A DNA stretch of 32,062 nt from an uncultured Eubacteriales bacterium (GCA_900317565.1 ONHI01000049.1:1-32062), one strand, 5' to 3'. Shown: positions 9,487-18,498, numbered from the stretch's first letter. Notes: generated from the sequence alone by a model not told the origin. Numbers and translations are program-made.

Positions 9487-10668
9487 TCACTTGTTTTGCA
9501 GCTTCCGCGCCGCCTCCTCGCGCTGGCGGCACAGCTCGGCCCAGGAGGGCATCTTCGAGAGGGCGTCGGCCAGCTCGGCCATGGCGGCGGGTATGTCGAT
9601 CTTCTGGGGACAGACCGCGGCGCAGGCCCCGCAGGCCACGCAGGCGGAGGGGCGCTTGTCCTCGGGCAGCGCGTCCATCTGCATGGGCACGGTCATGCTG
9701 CTGGCGAACTTCAAATCGTTGTAGGCGTGGATCAGCATCGGGATGTCCAGCCCCATCGGGCAGCCGTCGCAGCAGTAGCGGCAGCGGGTGCAGGGCAGGG
9801 CGTTCTTGAGGCCCTCGGCGATCTCGGCCAGCGCGGCGGCCTCATCGGGGGTCTGGGCCGCGCCGCCGGTGTAGGTGGCGATGTTGTCCTCCATCTGGGC
9901 CAGGCAGGACATGCCCGACAGCACCATCTTCACGTTGGGCAGGTTTTGCAGCCAGCGGAAGCTCCAGCTGGCGATGCTCTCCTCCGGGCGCAGCGCCTTC
10001 AGCCGGGCCTCGTCGGCCTCGCCCAGCGCGGCCAGCCTGCCGCCCCGCAGCGGCTCCATCACCCAAACCGGTATGCCCCGCTGCGTCAGCAGCTCGTACT
10101 TCGCCTTTGCGTCCTGCAGCGTCCAGTCCAGGTAGTTCAGCTGGATCTGGCAGAATTCCACCGCGTCCCCGGCGTAGTCCAGGAACTTCTCCAGCGTGTC
10201 CGGGCGGGCGTGGGTGGAAAAGCCCAGGTGTTTGATGCGGCCCAGCCGCTTCTGCTCTTTGAAGTAATCCAGTATGCCCCACTTGGGGTCGGTGTACACG
10301 CCGTAGGAGTTCTCATACACGTTGTGCAGCAGGTAGAAGTCGAAGTACTCCACGCCGCACTTCTTCAGCTGCTGCTCGAAGATCGCGGCGGGGTCGTAGC
10401 TGGCGGAGATCTGGTGCCCCGGATACTTGTCCGCCAGGTACCAGCGCTCCCGGGGATATTTCGCCAGCGCCTTGCCGATGGCCAGCTCGCTGTGGCCGCC
10501 GTGATAGGGCCAGGCGGTGTCGAAGTAGTTCACGCCGCGCTCGATGGCGCAGTCCACCATCCGCTGCAGCTCGTTCTCGTCGATGGCCTTGTCCGCCGTC
10601 TGCGGCAGGCGCATGCAGCCAAAGCCCAGCCGGGACAGCCTTTCGCCGCAGGCTTCGTTGTACAGCAT
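9487..10668 (-). CDS. Aldo/keto reductase with C-terminal double 4Fe-4S domain
   Basis: A 393-residue protein. Residues 1-270 form an aldo/keto reductase barrel with LGFGCMRLP, catalytic Asp and Tyr in YFDTAWPYHGG, Lys in WYLADKYP and HLGFSTHA. Residues about 290-370 add two ferredoxin-like clusters, CTRCRYCCDGCP and CVACGACAAVCP, each CxxCxxCxxxCP and so able to hold a 4Fe-4S centre. This fusion is common in anaerobic Firmicutes and probably couples NAD(P)H or ferredoxin electrons to reduction of a carbonyl substrate that I cannot name. Start ATG 10668 has AGGAGG 8 bases upstream; longer versions would run through the promoter. Confidence 0.9.
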   Translation of the reverse strand: MLYNEACGERLSRLGFGCMRLPQTADKAIDENELQRMVDCAIERGVNYFDTAWPYHGGHSELAIGKALAKYPRERWYLADKYPGHQISASYDPAAIFEQQLKKCGVEYFDFYLLHNVYENSYGVYTDPKWGILDYFKEQKRLGRIKHLGFSTHARPDTLEKFLDYAGDAVEFCQIQLNYLDWTLQDAKAKYELLTQRGIPVWVMEPLRGGRLAALGEADEARLKALRPEESIASWSFRWLQNLPNVKMVLSGMSCLAQMEDNIATYTGGAAQTPDEAAALAEIAEGLKNALPCTRCRYCCDGCPMGLDIPMLIHAYNDLKFASSMTVPMQMDALPEDKRPSACVACGACAAVCPQKIDIPAAMAELADALSKMPSWAELCRQREEAARKLQNK

Positions 10669-10717
10669 GGTATTGCCTCCTTTGTGGTCGTTATTGGGAA
10701 TAATATCCATTGTACAT

Positions 10718-10742
10718 ATTATAGCATATCCCCGGCGCGTTC
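10718..10742 (-). promoter_or_regulatory. Promoter of the aldo/keto reductase gene
   Basis: TATAAT on the minus strand (10718-10723) with a weak TGGACG -35 eighteen bases upstream. It is divergent from the hydrolase promoter. Confidence 0.6.
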
Positions 10743-10795
10743 GTCCACGACAATGTGGGGGGAAAGGAACGCGAAGAAAGGACACAATCTGTTCA

Positions 10796-10823
10796 TTGAC
10801 AGCAAACAGGGGAACATGATAAT
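10796..10823 (+). promoter_or_regulatory. Promoter of the hydrolase-lacI-MFS cluster
   Basis: TTGACA (10796-10801) with GATAAT (10818-10823) 16 bases downstream; TAATAT at 10820-10825 is an alternative -10 with 18-base spacing. Confidence 0.7.
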
Positions 10824-10871
10824 ATAACATTGGAGAAATCGTTTAACCGGCGGGAAACGGAGGCGCGGGCC

Positions 10872-11732
10872 ATGCCGCATATCAGGGCGCGGGACGGCGT
10901 TTCGATCTATTACGAGGAGCACGGCGCGGGGGAGCGCCACGTGGTGTGCAGCCAGGTGGAGCACTTTCCGGCGTCGCTGGAGCTGGAGCTGGCCAGGCGG
11001 GGCTTTCACGTGTGGCTGCTGACCAACCGGGGCTTCGGGCGCTCCCAGCACGTGACGGAGGATTACGGCGCGCACTGGTACGACCGGTTCGCCGACGACG
11101 TGATCGACTTCGCGGACGCCATGGGCATCGACCGCTTCGTCTATTCCGGCGCGTCCAACGGCGCGGGCACGGGCTTCCACGTGGCGCTGCGCCACCCGGA
11201 GCGGCTCATCGCCTTCCTGGCGGTGACGGCGGGACCCCACAACCCGGACGAGAGCCGGATGTCCGTGCGACAGCAGGCGCTGCGGGGGGAGATGCCGGCG
11301 CACTGCATCGTCTATCCCACCGACGATCCCGGGCTGCTGGCCCGGCGGGAGCGCCTGGGCGAGGCGCAGGCGGCGCTGCGGGCGCGGGCAGACTACGCCG
11401 CGGTGTACGACTCCCCCGAGACCCGGGCCATCGACTACGGCCGCCCGATGTCGGCGCTGGGCGGCGAGGCGGGCCTGCAGCGGGCGCTGCGGGGGATACG
11501 CACGCCGGTGCTGCTGATGGGCGGGGTGGAGGACACCATCGCCCGGGTGGACCTGATGGCCCGCACGGCGAAGTGCCTGCCGAACTGCAAGCTGGTGCTC
11601 TACTCCGGGTTCGGGCACTGCCTGGACATCTGCGAGGAGCTGGCCGACGAGGCCGTGGCCTTCCTGGAGCACCTGGAGGCGACCGGGCGGGTGTACGCGC
11701 CGGTGATGGAGCCCGGAACGGGCCTTGACTGA
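10872..11732 (+). CDS. Alpha/beta-fold hydrolase
   Basis: A 286-residue hydrolase of the alpha/beta fold. The oxyanion motif HGAG lies near residue 17, the nucleophile Ser95 sits in the elbow SGASNGAG, and an acidic residue (GGVED) and a histidine (GFGHCLD) near the C terminus complete a plausible triad. The substrate is unknown: an esterase, lactonase or similar role is possible. There is no signal peptide. I chose ATG 10872 because GGAGG lies 8 bases upstream. It precedes lacI by 38 bases and is probably in one unit with lacI and the MFS gene, suggesting processing of a compound brought in by the transporter. Confidence 0.85.
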   Translation: MPHIRARDGVSIYYEEHGAGERHVVCSQVEHFPASLELELARRGFHVWLLTNRGFGRSQHVTEDYGAHWYDRFADDVIDFADAMGIDRFVYSGASNGAGTGFHVALRHPERLIAFLAVTAGPHNPDESRMSVRQQALRGEMPAHCIVYPTDDPGLLARRERLGEAQAALRARADYAAVYDSPETRAIDYGRPMSALGGEAGLQRALRGIRTPVLLMGGVEDTIARVDLMARTAKCLPNCKLVLYSGFGHCLDICEELADEAVAFLEHLEATGRVYAPVMEPGTGLD

Positions 11733-11736
11733 ACCG

Positions 11737-11748
11737 ATATCATGATAT
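11737..11748. promoter_or_regulatory. Perfect 12-bp palindrome before lacI (possible operator)
   Basis: ATATCATGATAT reads the same on both strands and lies 23 bases before the lacI start codon. It is a candidate autoregulatory site; the sequence is not the usual LacI-family CG-centred operator, so the assignment is weak. Confidence 0.35.
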
Positions 11749-11770
11749 TGCTCGGAAAGGGGGTGGCGGC

Positions 11771-12781
11771 ATGGCCAAGCAGCGGGCGACGATACAGGAC
11801 GTGGCGCGGATGTGCGGCGTTTCCACCGCGACGGTATCCCGCGTCATCAACCGGAACGGACGCTTTTCCCCGGAGACGGAGCGCCAGGTGCGGGACGTGA
11901 TCCGGCAGCTGGGCTATGTGCCGAACCAGACGGCGCAGAACCTGCGCACCAGGAGCTCGAAGCTGGCGGGCATACTGGTCTCCCGGCTGAGCTATGAATA
12001 CGTCAACCAGATCGTGACCCAGCTGGAGGACGAGCTCTTCCGGCAGGGCTATATCGGCATCGTTTGCAACATCGGGGACAACTTTGAAAACGAGCAGACC
12101 TACCTGGACGCGGTGTTCAGCCTGAACATCTGCGCGCTGTTCGTGTTCGCCTCCGGCCAGCCGATACAGCTGCCCGAGGGCCGGGAGATCCCGGTGATCT
12201 ACATCAACCGCGCGCCGGAGAACCTGGACGCGGGGCTTTGCTGCGCCATCGAGACGGACTCCGTGGCCGCGGGCTACAAGGCCTGCCGGGAGCTGCTGCG
12301 AGCGGGCTGCCGCCGGGTGGCCATCGTGCGCAGGCAATTCGGCGACAGCCGCTTGCCCCGCAGCCGCGAGGTGGGCTTCATGAAGGCGCTGCAGGAGCAG
12401 GGCGTGACCTGCGACGAGCGGCTGTCCGTCAGCGTGGCGGAGAACGCCCAGTACGGCGATGTGTACGCCGCGGTGGGCGAGAAGCTGGACGCGGGCCTCG
12501 CGGCGGACGGCTATTTCTGCGAATCCGACATATTCGCCCTCAGCACCATCCGCTGCCTGGAGCGGCGGGGGCTTCGGGTGCCCGAGGACGTGAAGGTGGT
12601 GGGCTGCAACGACCTGTCCGTGGCCCAGTACAACTACCGGACCATCACCACCGTGCGGCACCAGACCGAGGCCATCTGCCGGCAGGCCGTGGAGAACATG
12701 CGGCGGCTGCTGGAGGACGGCGCGCTGGAGCAGCGCCACACCGTGTTCGACGTGGAGCTGGTGCCCCGGGAGACGACATGA
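11771..12781 (+). CDS. LacI-family transcriptional regulator
   Basis: A 336-residue repressor of the LacI/GalR family. The N-terminal helix-turn-helix TIQDVARMCGVSTATVSRVIN (residues 7-27) and hinge YVPNQTAQNLRTRSS are typical, followed by a periplasmic-binding-like effector domain (GILVSRLS... to VRHQTEAICRQAVENM). The effector is probably a sugar or related small molecule carried by the adjacent MFS protein, but this is inferred from position. The start has a GGGGGT ribosome site. It lies between the hydrolase gene and the MFS gene. Confidence 0.93.
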   Translation: MAKQRATIQDVARMCGVSTATVSRVINRNGRFSPETERQVRDVIRQLGYVPNQTAQNLRTRSSKLAGILVSRLSYEYVNQIVTQLEDELFRQGYIGIVCNIGDNFENEQTYLDAVFSLNICALFVFASGQPIQLPEGREIPVIYINRAPENLDAGLCCAIETDSVAAGYKACRELLRAGCRRVAIVRRQFGDSRLPRSREVGFMKALQEQGVTCDERLSVSVAENAQYGDVYAAVGEKLDAGLAADGYFCESDIFALSTIRCLERRGLRVPEDVKVVGCNDLSVAQYNYRTITTVRHQTEAICRQAVENMRRLLEDGALEQRHTVFDVELVPRETT

Positions 12782-12802
12782 CACATACGGGAGACGAGAA
12801 AG

Positions 12803-13960
12803 ATGAATGACAGGAATCGGGGCTGGGTGGCGGCGTTTTTGCTGCTGGGCATCGCGTTCCTCTCCGCGATATTCGCGGCCCAGGGCGCGCTGCTGACGGC
12901 CATGATCGACGCCTATGCCCTGCGGGCCTCCAGCCAGGGCGCGGCCAACGCCGCGGCCTTCGCCGGGGGCCTCGCCGCGCTGGTGACGGCCTTCTTTTTG
13001 CAGGGGCGCAAGCGCAAGCGCACGCTGCTGAAGTGGGCCATCGCGCTGTGCGTGGCGGCGCTGGTGCTGCTGTGGCTGGCCCCGGGCTACGCGCTGTTCA
13101 GCGCGGTGTGGTTCGCGCTGGGCTACGGGCTGGGCCTGATGGACACGCTGCTCTCCGCTTGCATGGCGGACCTCTACACCGGCGACGCCGCCACGCGGAT
13201 GATGTGCCTGCTGCACACCGCCTTCGGGCTGACCAGCGTGCTGACGCCCATGGGCTACCGGGCGCTGATGGACGGGGGCATGGGCTGGAAGCAGGTATAT
13301 CTGGTGATCGCCGCCAGCGGCGCGGCGCTGCTGGCCGTGGCGGCGGTGGTGCGCCGACTGCGGGGCATCGAGGACCGGGAGCCGCTGGGCGCTCCGGCCG
13401 GGTCCCTGGGGGACATCGCCGCGGGCATACGCCAGGGGCGGCTGATGCTGCTGGTGCTGGCGATGCTGTTCCACGGCGTGTTCCTGTCCGGGCTGAACAC
13501 CTGGGTGAACCGCTACGCGGACGGCTTGGGCGGCAGCTTCGCCATACCGGCCCAGTCCTGCCTGTTCTTCGGGATCATGCTGTCCCGGCTGCTGATGCCC
13601 TTTTTGCCCGTCAGGCCGAAGGACTACGTGCGCGTGGGCGGCCTGCTGGGCGGCGCGGTGCTGGCGGTGGGGCTGCTGGTGGGCGGCGGGATGGCGCTGC
13701 GGATCGCGCTGGCGCTCGCGGGGCTGCTGGCCGGCGCGCTGATCCCCTGCACGCTGATACTGGGCTGCGAGCGGCAGCGGCAGAACACGCTGCTGGCCAC
13801 CACGGCCATGATGTTGGCGCTGTACGCCGGGCAGGCAGTGTCCTCGCCGCTGATCGCCGCGTTGGAGAGCGGCCTCGGGCTGCGGGCGGGCATGCTGCTG
13901 TGCGCCGCCTGCATGGCGCTGTGCAGCGGGTGCTGCGTGCTGGACGGCAGGAAGGCGTGA
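12803..13960 (+). CDS. Major facilitator superfamily transporter
   Basis: A 385-residue integral membrane protein with about 11-12 hydrophobic segments and a basic cytoplasmic loop QGRKRKRTLLK near residue 70, the position of the conserved MFS loop. A second basic stretch (VVRRLRGIEDRE) separates the two halves. It would carry a small solute across the cytoplasmic membrane; the substrate is not evident. It starts 21 bases after lacI and ends just before a strong terminator, so it closes the cluster. Confidence 0.88.
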   Translation: MNDRNRGWVAAFLLLGIAFLSAIFAAQGALLTAMIDAYALRASSQGAANAAAFAGGLAALVTAFFLQGRKRKRTLLKWAIALCVAALVLLWLAPGYALFSAVWFALGYGLGLMDTLLSACMADLYTGDAATRMMCLLHTAFGLTSVLTPMGYRALMDGGMGWKQVYLVIAASGAALLAVAAVVRRLRGIEDREPLGAPAGSLGDIAAGIRQGRLMLLVLAMLFHGVFLSGLNTWVNRYADGLGGSFAIPAQSCLFFGIMLSRLLMPFLPVRPKDYVRVGGLLGGAVLAVGLLVGGGMALRIALALAGLLAGALIPCTLILGCERQRQNTLLATTAMMLALYAGQAVSSPLIAALESGLGLRAGMLLCAACMALCSGCCVLDGRKA

Positions 13961-13967
13961 ATACAAT

Positions 13968-14018
13968 AAAAGGGAGCGGTCCCTGGACGCCGCGGGGCGT
14001 TTGGGACCGCTCCCTTTT
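13968..14018. terminator. Bidirectional terminator between MFS and DUF2974-like genes
   Basis: AAAAGGGAGCGGTCCC (13968-13983) pairs over 16 bp with 14003-14018 and is followed by T on the plus strand and A-derived T on the minus strand. It serves both convergent genes. Confidence 0.92.
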
Positions 14019-14026
14019 TGTGCGCG

Positions 14027-15094
14027 CTATTGGCCCTTGATCGCCATCGCGCCAAGATCGCCCAGCATGCGGGCGATGCGCTTGCGGTCGGCGGGGTCGA
14101 CGCCCTGTATGGCGGCGAGCACCGCGCCGGGGTTGCGGGCGAGCCCGGCCCAGAATTCCCGGCCGAAGTTGCGGGAGCGCGTGGCCGAGAAGACGTTGAA
14201 CACGGTGTCGATCAGCACGGCGCGGTCGGCCTCGTCCACGCCGGCGAGCCACTTCCGGAAGGTGGCGTCGAAGCGGGCGCTGTCCCGGTTCAGCGCGGGC
14301 ACGCGCACGAAGTCCGGCCCCAGCACCTGCCAGCTGTAGGGGTCGTGCTGCATGATGCCCACGCTGCGGCTCTTGACCACGATGTATTCGTCCGGGTGGC
14401 TCAGCAGCATGCCCACGATGGAGCCCTGGGGCACGTAGGAGTGCAGCCGCCCGGTGATGCGCTCGTACAGCGCCTGGGCGTCCATGCGGTCGCTCAGTCC
14501 CGGGCCGTCGTTGTTGTACACGGCCAGCACCCGCGCCCGGGTCGCCTCGTCGGCGGTGGCGGCGGCGTACATGGCCAGGTTGCCGCCCTTGGAATGGCCA
14601 CCCACCCGCACACCCCCGGGGAAATTGGCGGCGACGCGCTGCAGATAGGCCCGGGCGGCCTCCTGGGCCGGGGCGGGCTTGGAGAAGGCCATATTGCAAT
14701 CCTCCTTCCAGCCCACCAGCGAGCTGTCCGTGCCCCGGAAGGACACGAAGCCCGTGCCGTCGGGCAGGCGCAGCGTCAGCGCGGCGAACTGCATCTCGGC
14801 GGCCTCGTCCAGGTCGTGCACGTAATCCGCCAGGGGCAGCGTGCCGAAGCGCTCCGACCCGGCTGCGAGCGTCAGCAGCTTCAGGTCGTTATCGGTGGTG
14901 AAGCCCACGGACACCGGCTGGCGCTTCATGGGCTCCAGCAGCTCCCGGGGCGTGGCCGTCTGGTCCGGCGCGAGGGCGTTTTCCCAGCGCAGCATGGACA
15001 GCTGGGAGAGTATCAGCCCGTCCACGCCGCAGAACGGCGCGGCGGTCAGCGGCAGGTCGCCCCGCCATTGCAGGTAGTCCAGTATATTGCTCAT
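14027..15094 (-). CDS. Mbeg1-like / DUF2974 alpha/beta hydrolase
   Basis: A 356-residue lipase-like protein matching the Mbeg1-like/DUF2974 family of Firmicutes by its N terminus NILDYLQWRGDLPL and by the segments FVSFRGTDSSLVGWKED and VGGHSKGGNLAMYAA, where the serine of GHSKG is the predicted nucleophile. There is no signal peptide. The substrate is unknown. ATG 15094 is preferred over ATG 15103 because AAGGGCGG then lies 9 bases upstream. It is convergent with the MFS gene and has its own promoter. Confidence 0.85.
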   Translation of the reverse strand: MSNILDYLQWRGDLPLTAAPFCGVDGLILSQLSMLRWENALAPDQTATPRELLEPMKRQPVSVGFTTDNDLKLLTLAAGSERFGTLPLADYVHDLDEAAEMQFAALTLRLPDGTGFVSFRGTDSSLVGWKEDCNMAFSKPAPAQEAARAYLQRVAANFPGGVRVGGHSKGGNLAMYAAATADEATRARVLAVYNNDGPGLSDRMDAQALYERITGRLHSYVPQGSIVGMLLSHPDEYIVVKSRSVGIMQHDPYSWQVLGPDFVRVPALNRDSARFDATFRKWLAGVDEADRAVLIDTVFNVFSATRSRNFGREFWAGLARNPGAVLAAIQGVDPADRKRIARMLGDLGAMAIKGQ

Positions 15095-15136
15095 GGCATC
15101 CATCCGCCCTTTCGTATGCGTGTCGCGTTCACGGCC

Positions 15137-15165
15137 ATTATAGCACACGGGATGGGCGATGGCAA
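15137..15165 (-). promoter_or_regulatory. Promoter of the DUF2974-like gene
   Basis: Minus-strand TTGCCA (15160-15165) and TATAAT (15137-15142) are 17 bases apart. Confidence 0.8.
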
Positions 15166-15180
15166 TGCGCGCCGCCGGGG

Positions 15181-15209
15181 TTGCGCGGGAGGCCGCGTTG
15201 GAGTATAAT
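15181..15209 (+). promoter_or_regulatory. Promoter of cbiK
   Basis: TATAAT (15204-15209) with a weak TTGCGC 17 bases upstream (15181-15186). Just beyond lies TTAGCTTAAACTAA, an imperfect palindrome that may be an operator. Confidence 0.6.
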
Positions 15210-15281
15210 TAGCTTAAACTAAGATCACGGGGTCGGTGTAGACAATGCGCTGACAACAACAGAAAAGATGGGGGATACGTC

Positions 15282-16022
15282 ATGAAAAACGCGATCATAG
15301 CCGTCAGCTTCGGAACCACCCACGCGGACGCGGAGCGGGACTGCATATGCCCCGTGGAGGATGCGCTGCGCCGGGCCTTCCCGGAATGGGAGGTGCGCCG
15401 CGCGTGGACCTCGCGGATCATCGCCCGGAGGCTCGCGGAGCGGGGCACGCCGGTGGAGAGCGTGGCCGAGGCGCTGGAGCGGCTGCGCCGGGAGGGCTGC
15501 GACCGCGTCGCGCTGGCCGCCACCCACATCATCCGGGGCCGGGAATACGAGATGGCCGTGGCCGCCGCGGACGGCCTGCCGGTGTCCGCGCCGCTGCTGG
15601 ACGGGCCGGAGGACTATCGCTGGATGGCGGCGCTGCTGGGGCGGATCGCCGAAGCGGAGGGCCGGACCCTGCTGGTGATGGGCCACGGCACCGACCACGC
15701 CGCCGACGAGACCTACGCCCGCCTGCGGGAGGCGCTGCCCGAAGGGGTGAAGCTGGCCTGCGTGGAGGGCAGCCACGCGCTGGAGGGCATCATGGATGAC
15801 CTGGAGGCCGTGCCGGGCAAGCGGCTGGCGCTCATGCCGCTGATGCTGGTCGCCGGAGACCACGCCACAAACGACCTGGCCGGGGACGGCGACGATTCCT
15901 GGAAGAGCCGCCTCGAGGCCCGGGGCTTCGACATCGCGCTGCGCCTCCAGGGCCTCGGCGCGCTGGAGGACGTGCGGCAGCGCTTCGTGGAAAAGGCCCT
16001 CGCCGCGGTGGAGAGGGCATGA
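15282..16022 (+). CDS. cbiK: Sirohydrochlorin cobaltochelatase CbiK
   Basis: A 246-residue class II chelatase of the CbiK family, which inserts Co2+ into sirohydrochlorin (or factor II) in the anaerobic route to cobalamin, without ATP. The N terminus AIIAVSFGTTHADA is the CbiK signature. Metal-binding histidines are expected in VMGHGTDH (near residue 133) and in VAGDHATNDLAG near residue 195. No signal peptide, so it is cytoplasmic. It stands alone here; other cobalamin genes are not in the window. A cobalamin riboswitch occurs at 20819 but controls a different gene. Confidence 0.93.
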   Translation: MKNAIIAVSFGTTHADAERDCICPVEDALRRAFPEWEVRRAWTSRIIARRLAERGTPVESVAEALERLRREGCDRVALAATHIIRGREYEMAVAAADGLPVSAPLLDGPEDYRWMAALLGRIAEAEGRTLLVMGHGTDHAADETYARLREALPEGVKLACVEGSHALEGIMDDLEAVPGKRLALMPLMLVAGDHATNDLAGDGDDSWKSRLEARGFDIALRLQGLGALEDVRQRFVEKALAAVERA

Positions 16023-16067
16023 GGCTGAGGGTTGCGGGACAAAGACCGCCGCGTGCATATTTTACGA

Positions 16068-16096
16068 TTGATGGCGTCGAAGGTTTTTGCTATAAT
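16068..16096 (+). promoter_or_regulatory. Promoter of the truncated restriction-enzyme gene
   Basis: TTGATG (16068-16073) and TATAAT (16091-16096) are 17 bases apart, 51 bases before the chosen start codon. Confidence 0.8.
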
Positions 16097-16146
16097 GTCC
16101 GTGGATGCGAATTCATAACAAAGCCCTGCGAAAGACGGTGACGATC

Positions 16147-17355
16147 ATGACAGATGCGCAGCAGAGGGAAGCCGCCCGGCAGTTTTACTACAAATGGAAC
16201 GGAAAGGGGCGCGAGGATGAGGACGCGCGCTCTTTTTGGTTTGATGTGCTGGTTGACATCATGGGCGTCGATCACGTTACCGACCGCGTCGACTTTGAGA
16301 AGAAGGTCGTCGGCCCGGACGGGAACACGAAGCGAATCGACGTGTACATCCCCGAGACCCATGTGCTGATCGAACAGAAGAGCCTTGGCATCGCGCTGGA
16401 CAAGCCGCAGGCCGGGCACGGCGGCATGACGCCCTACGAGCAGGCGAAGATGTACGACAACGGGCTTCCGCACAGCGAGAAGGCCCGCTGGATCGTTACA
16501 TCCAATTTCGCCGAGATATGGATATACGACATGGAGCAGAAGCGCCCCGAGCCGGTGAAGCTGACCCTGTCCGATCTCCAGTCCAAATACCATATGCTCG
16601 ATTTCCTCGTCAATCAGGAGACGAAGAAGGTCACGGAGGAGATGCAGCTCTCCCTGCAGGCCGGTGAGCTCGTGGGGAAGATATACGATGCCTTCCTGAG
16701 GCAATACAAGCATCCCGACGACCCGGAAACGCTGAAAAGCCTGAACAAGCTGTGCGTGCGCATCGTCTTCTGCCTGTATGCGGAGGACGCGGCGGTGTTT
16801 GGCAAGAGGGGCATGTTCCATGATTACATGGCGCAATTTGATGCCCGCGGGGCGCGAAACGGATTGAGGCGGCTGTTCCGCGTGCTGAACCAGAAGCCCG
16901 AGGACCGGGACGACTACCTCGCCGACGACGACCCCCTGCTCGCCGCGTTTCCCTATGTGAACGGCGGGCTGTTTGCCGACGACGACATCGAAATCCCGTC
17001 CTTCACCGACGATATACTCAACCTGATCCTGCGCAAGGCCTCGGACGATTTCGATTGGAGCGGCATCAGCCCCACCATCTTCGGTGCGGTGTTCGAGAGC
17101 ACCCTGAACCCGGAGACGCGCCGGGCGGGCGGCATGCATTACACTTCAATCGAGAACATCCACAAGGTCATCGACCCGCTGTTCCTGGACAACCTGAAAA
17201 CGGAGCTGGAGGACATCAAAGCCGTCACCGTCGCCAAAACGCAGGAGAGGAAGCTGCGTCAGTTCCAGGACAAGCTGGCGGCATTGACCTGGCTGGAAAA
17301 CAAGACGCGGTATTTGATACAATTTAACGATTCCCCTCTCAGGGGTGTCGCTTAG
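16147..17355 (+). pseudogene. MmeI-like type IIG restriction enzyme, truncated before the methylase domain
   Basis: The first 380 or so residues match the N-terminal half of MmeI-type proteins that join endonuclease, methyltransferase and specificity parts in one chain of about 900 residues or more. The nuclease centre D65-x10-E76-Q-K78 (RIDVYIPE...IEQKS) is intact, as is the helical linker ending ESTLNPETRRAGGMHYTSIENIHKVIDPLFLD. Relatives continue with LT-F-LDPACGSGNF, the SAM-binding motif. Here, after LAALT, the sequence turns into an unrelated 20-residue tail and stops. The methylase and target-recognition parts are absent from the whole window. A promoter remains, so a 402-residue fragment might still be made. 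No good ribosome site precedes ATG 16147. Confidence 0.85.
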
Positions 17356-17370
17356 GGTTTAGGGGTGTCG
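17341..17370. repeat. 10-bp direct repeat at the truncation boundary
   Basis: AGGGGTGTCG occurs at 17341-17350 and 17361-17370. The first copy overlaps the end of the truncated gene. It may mark an insertion or deletion event; no transposase or larger repeat is nearby. Confidence 0.6.
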
Positions 17371-17436
17371 GTTATCAGAAACCGGCATAATCTGTATTAT
17401 GGCAGACGTGGAAATCGGGATTTGTTGAGGTCTAAG

Positions 17437-18498
17437 ATGAATATCAATTTTGATATATTGGTTTCCGGATGCAACACGCGTTGCAAGCATTGCTATGTCA
17501 ATGGCGGACCCGGAAGCATGATGAAATTAGAGGACGCTTTGTTATTCATAGAAAAGCTGGACGCGCTGGCGGAGTTTCTGCCATTTGAAGCCAGCTTTAC
17601 GCTGGATAATGAACCGATGAACCACCCGATTGCTCCCATTATTCGTAAGGCCGCCACCACGAGATATATTGAACACTATCATCATGGGATGACGAGTGGT
17701 ATTGCACTGATGCGAAGGAAAGACCGTCATGCCGTGATGCAGGCTTATCTTGACTGCGGATACCGTGACTTCGGTATAACCATTCACGGAAATGCTGCTC
17801 ATCACGATGAGATTGTCCGGCGAGAAGGCGCTTTAAAGATTGCAATTGAAGCGGCTGAGTTTATGAAATCCTGCGGTGCGGAGGTTGGAGCATCTTTGAT
17901 GTTCAACCGTTTTTTTGCTGAGGATGCCGACGAAATCGACGGGATGCTGCAACAGTTACAGTCTGCATATATCTATTTTGCAATCCCTAACTTTACACCG
18001 CATGCCCATATGACGGATTTTGAACCTTACCGCGGTTCACTGAGTACCCTTCACCGGATTCGTCCTTGGCTTGCTCGTTGGCAACAACAGGAAGACGAAT
18101 TGACAAATGTAATCTGTACGATCGGTATGCTCAAGGAGCAACTTCAACAAGGATTTGATATAGTTCCATTATTCAAATGCCCGCAGGACGAGCTATATAT
18201 GGTGGTTCACCAGAACGGAGACCTTTTTGTCGGCAACACTGGCGTGGAAACAGAGCATCTCGGCAATCTACGGACACTGGATATTCAGGAAACAGCCAAA
18301 CGCATTTCAGAAATGCCCGGGAACCGAGACTATGGTGCGTTCTACGAGATGGATCTGCTGCCTCGCCAGGAAGTGCTGGTTCGTGCGATTGATCAGCTGC
18401 CGCAAGACCTGCTTTACAGCGATAGGGCGAGTGCGATTTACAGAGCATTAACCATGTTAGGAATACCGACAAAAATACTTGAAGCTGTAGCCAGATGA
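17437..18498 (+). CDS. Radical SAM protein, family not recognised
   Basis: A 353-residue protein with the radical SAM cluster motif CNTRCKHC (C12, C16, C19) directly after an N-terminal strand. The usual GGEP glycine motif is replaced by LDNEP. Near residue 235 a lone FKCPQDELYMVVHQNGDLFVGNTG...LGNL resembles the frame of a SPASM domain but lacks its extra cysteines. The enzyme should cleave SAM to a 5'-deoxyadenosyl radical; its substrate is unknown. ATG 17437 has GAGG 6 bases upstream; a GTG at 17365 is in frame but lacks such a site. Base composition is clearly more AT-rich than flanking core genes, a sign of transfer. A 53-residue ORF follows at 18561. Confidence 0.85.
   Translation: MNINFDILVSGCNTRCKHCYVNGGPGSMMKLEDALLFIEKLDALAEFLPFEASFTLDNEPMNHPIAPIIRKAATTRYIEHYHHGMTSGIALMRRKDRHAVMQAYLDCGYRDFGITIHGNAAHHDEIVRREGALKIAIEAAEFMKSCGAEVGASLMFNRFFAEDADEIDGMLQQLQSAYIYFAIPNFTPHAHMTDFEPYRGSLSTLHRIRPWLARWQQQEDELTNVICTIGMLKEQLQQGFDIVPLFKCPQDELYMVVHQNGDLFVGNTGVETEHLGNLRTLDIQETAKRISEMPGNRDYGAFYEMDLLPRQEVLVRAIDQLPQDLLYSDRASAIYRALTMLGIPTKILEAVAR

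Noticed and set aside
11600-13966. A 788-codon minus-strand frame across lacI and the MFS gene
   Set aside because: Gln/His-rich antisense translation; both sense genes are unmistakable.
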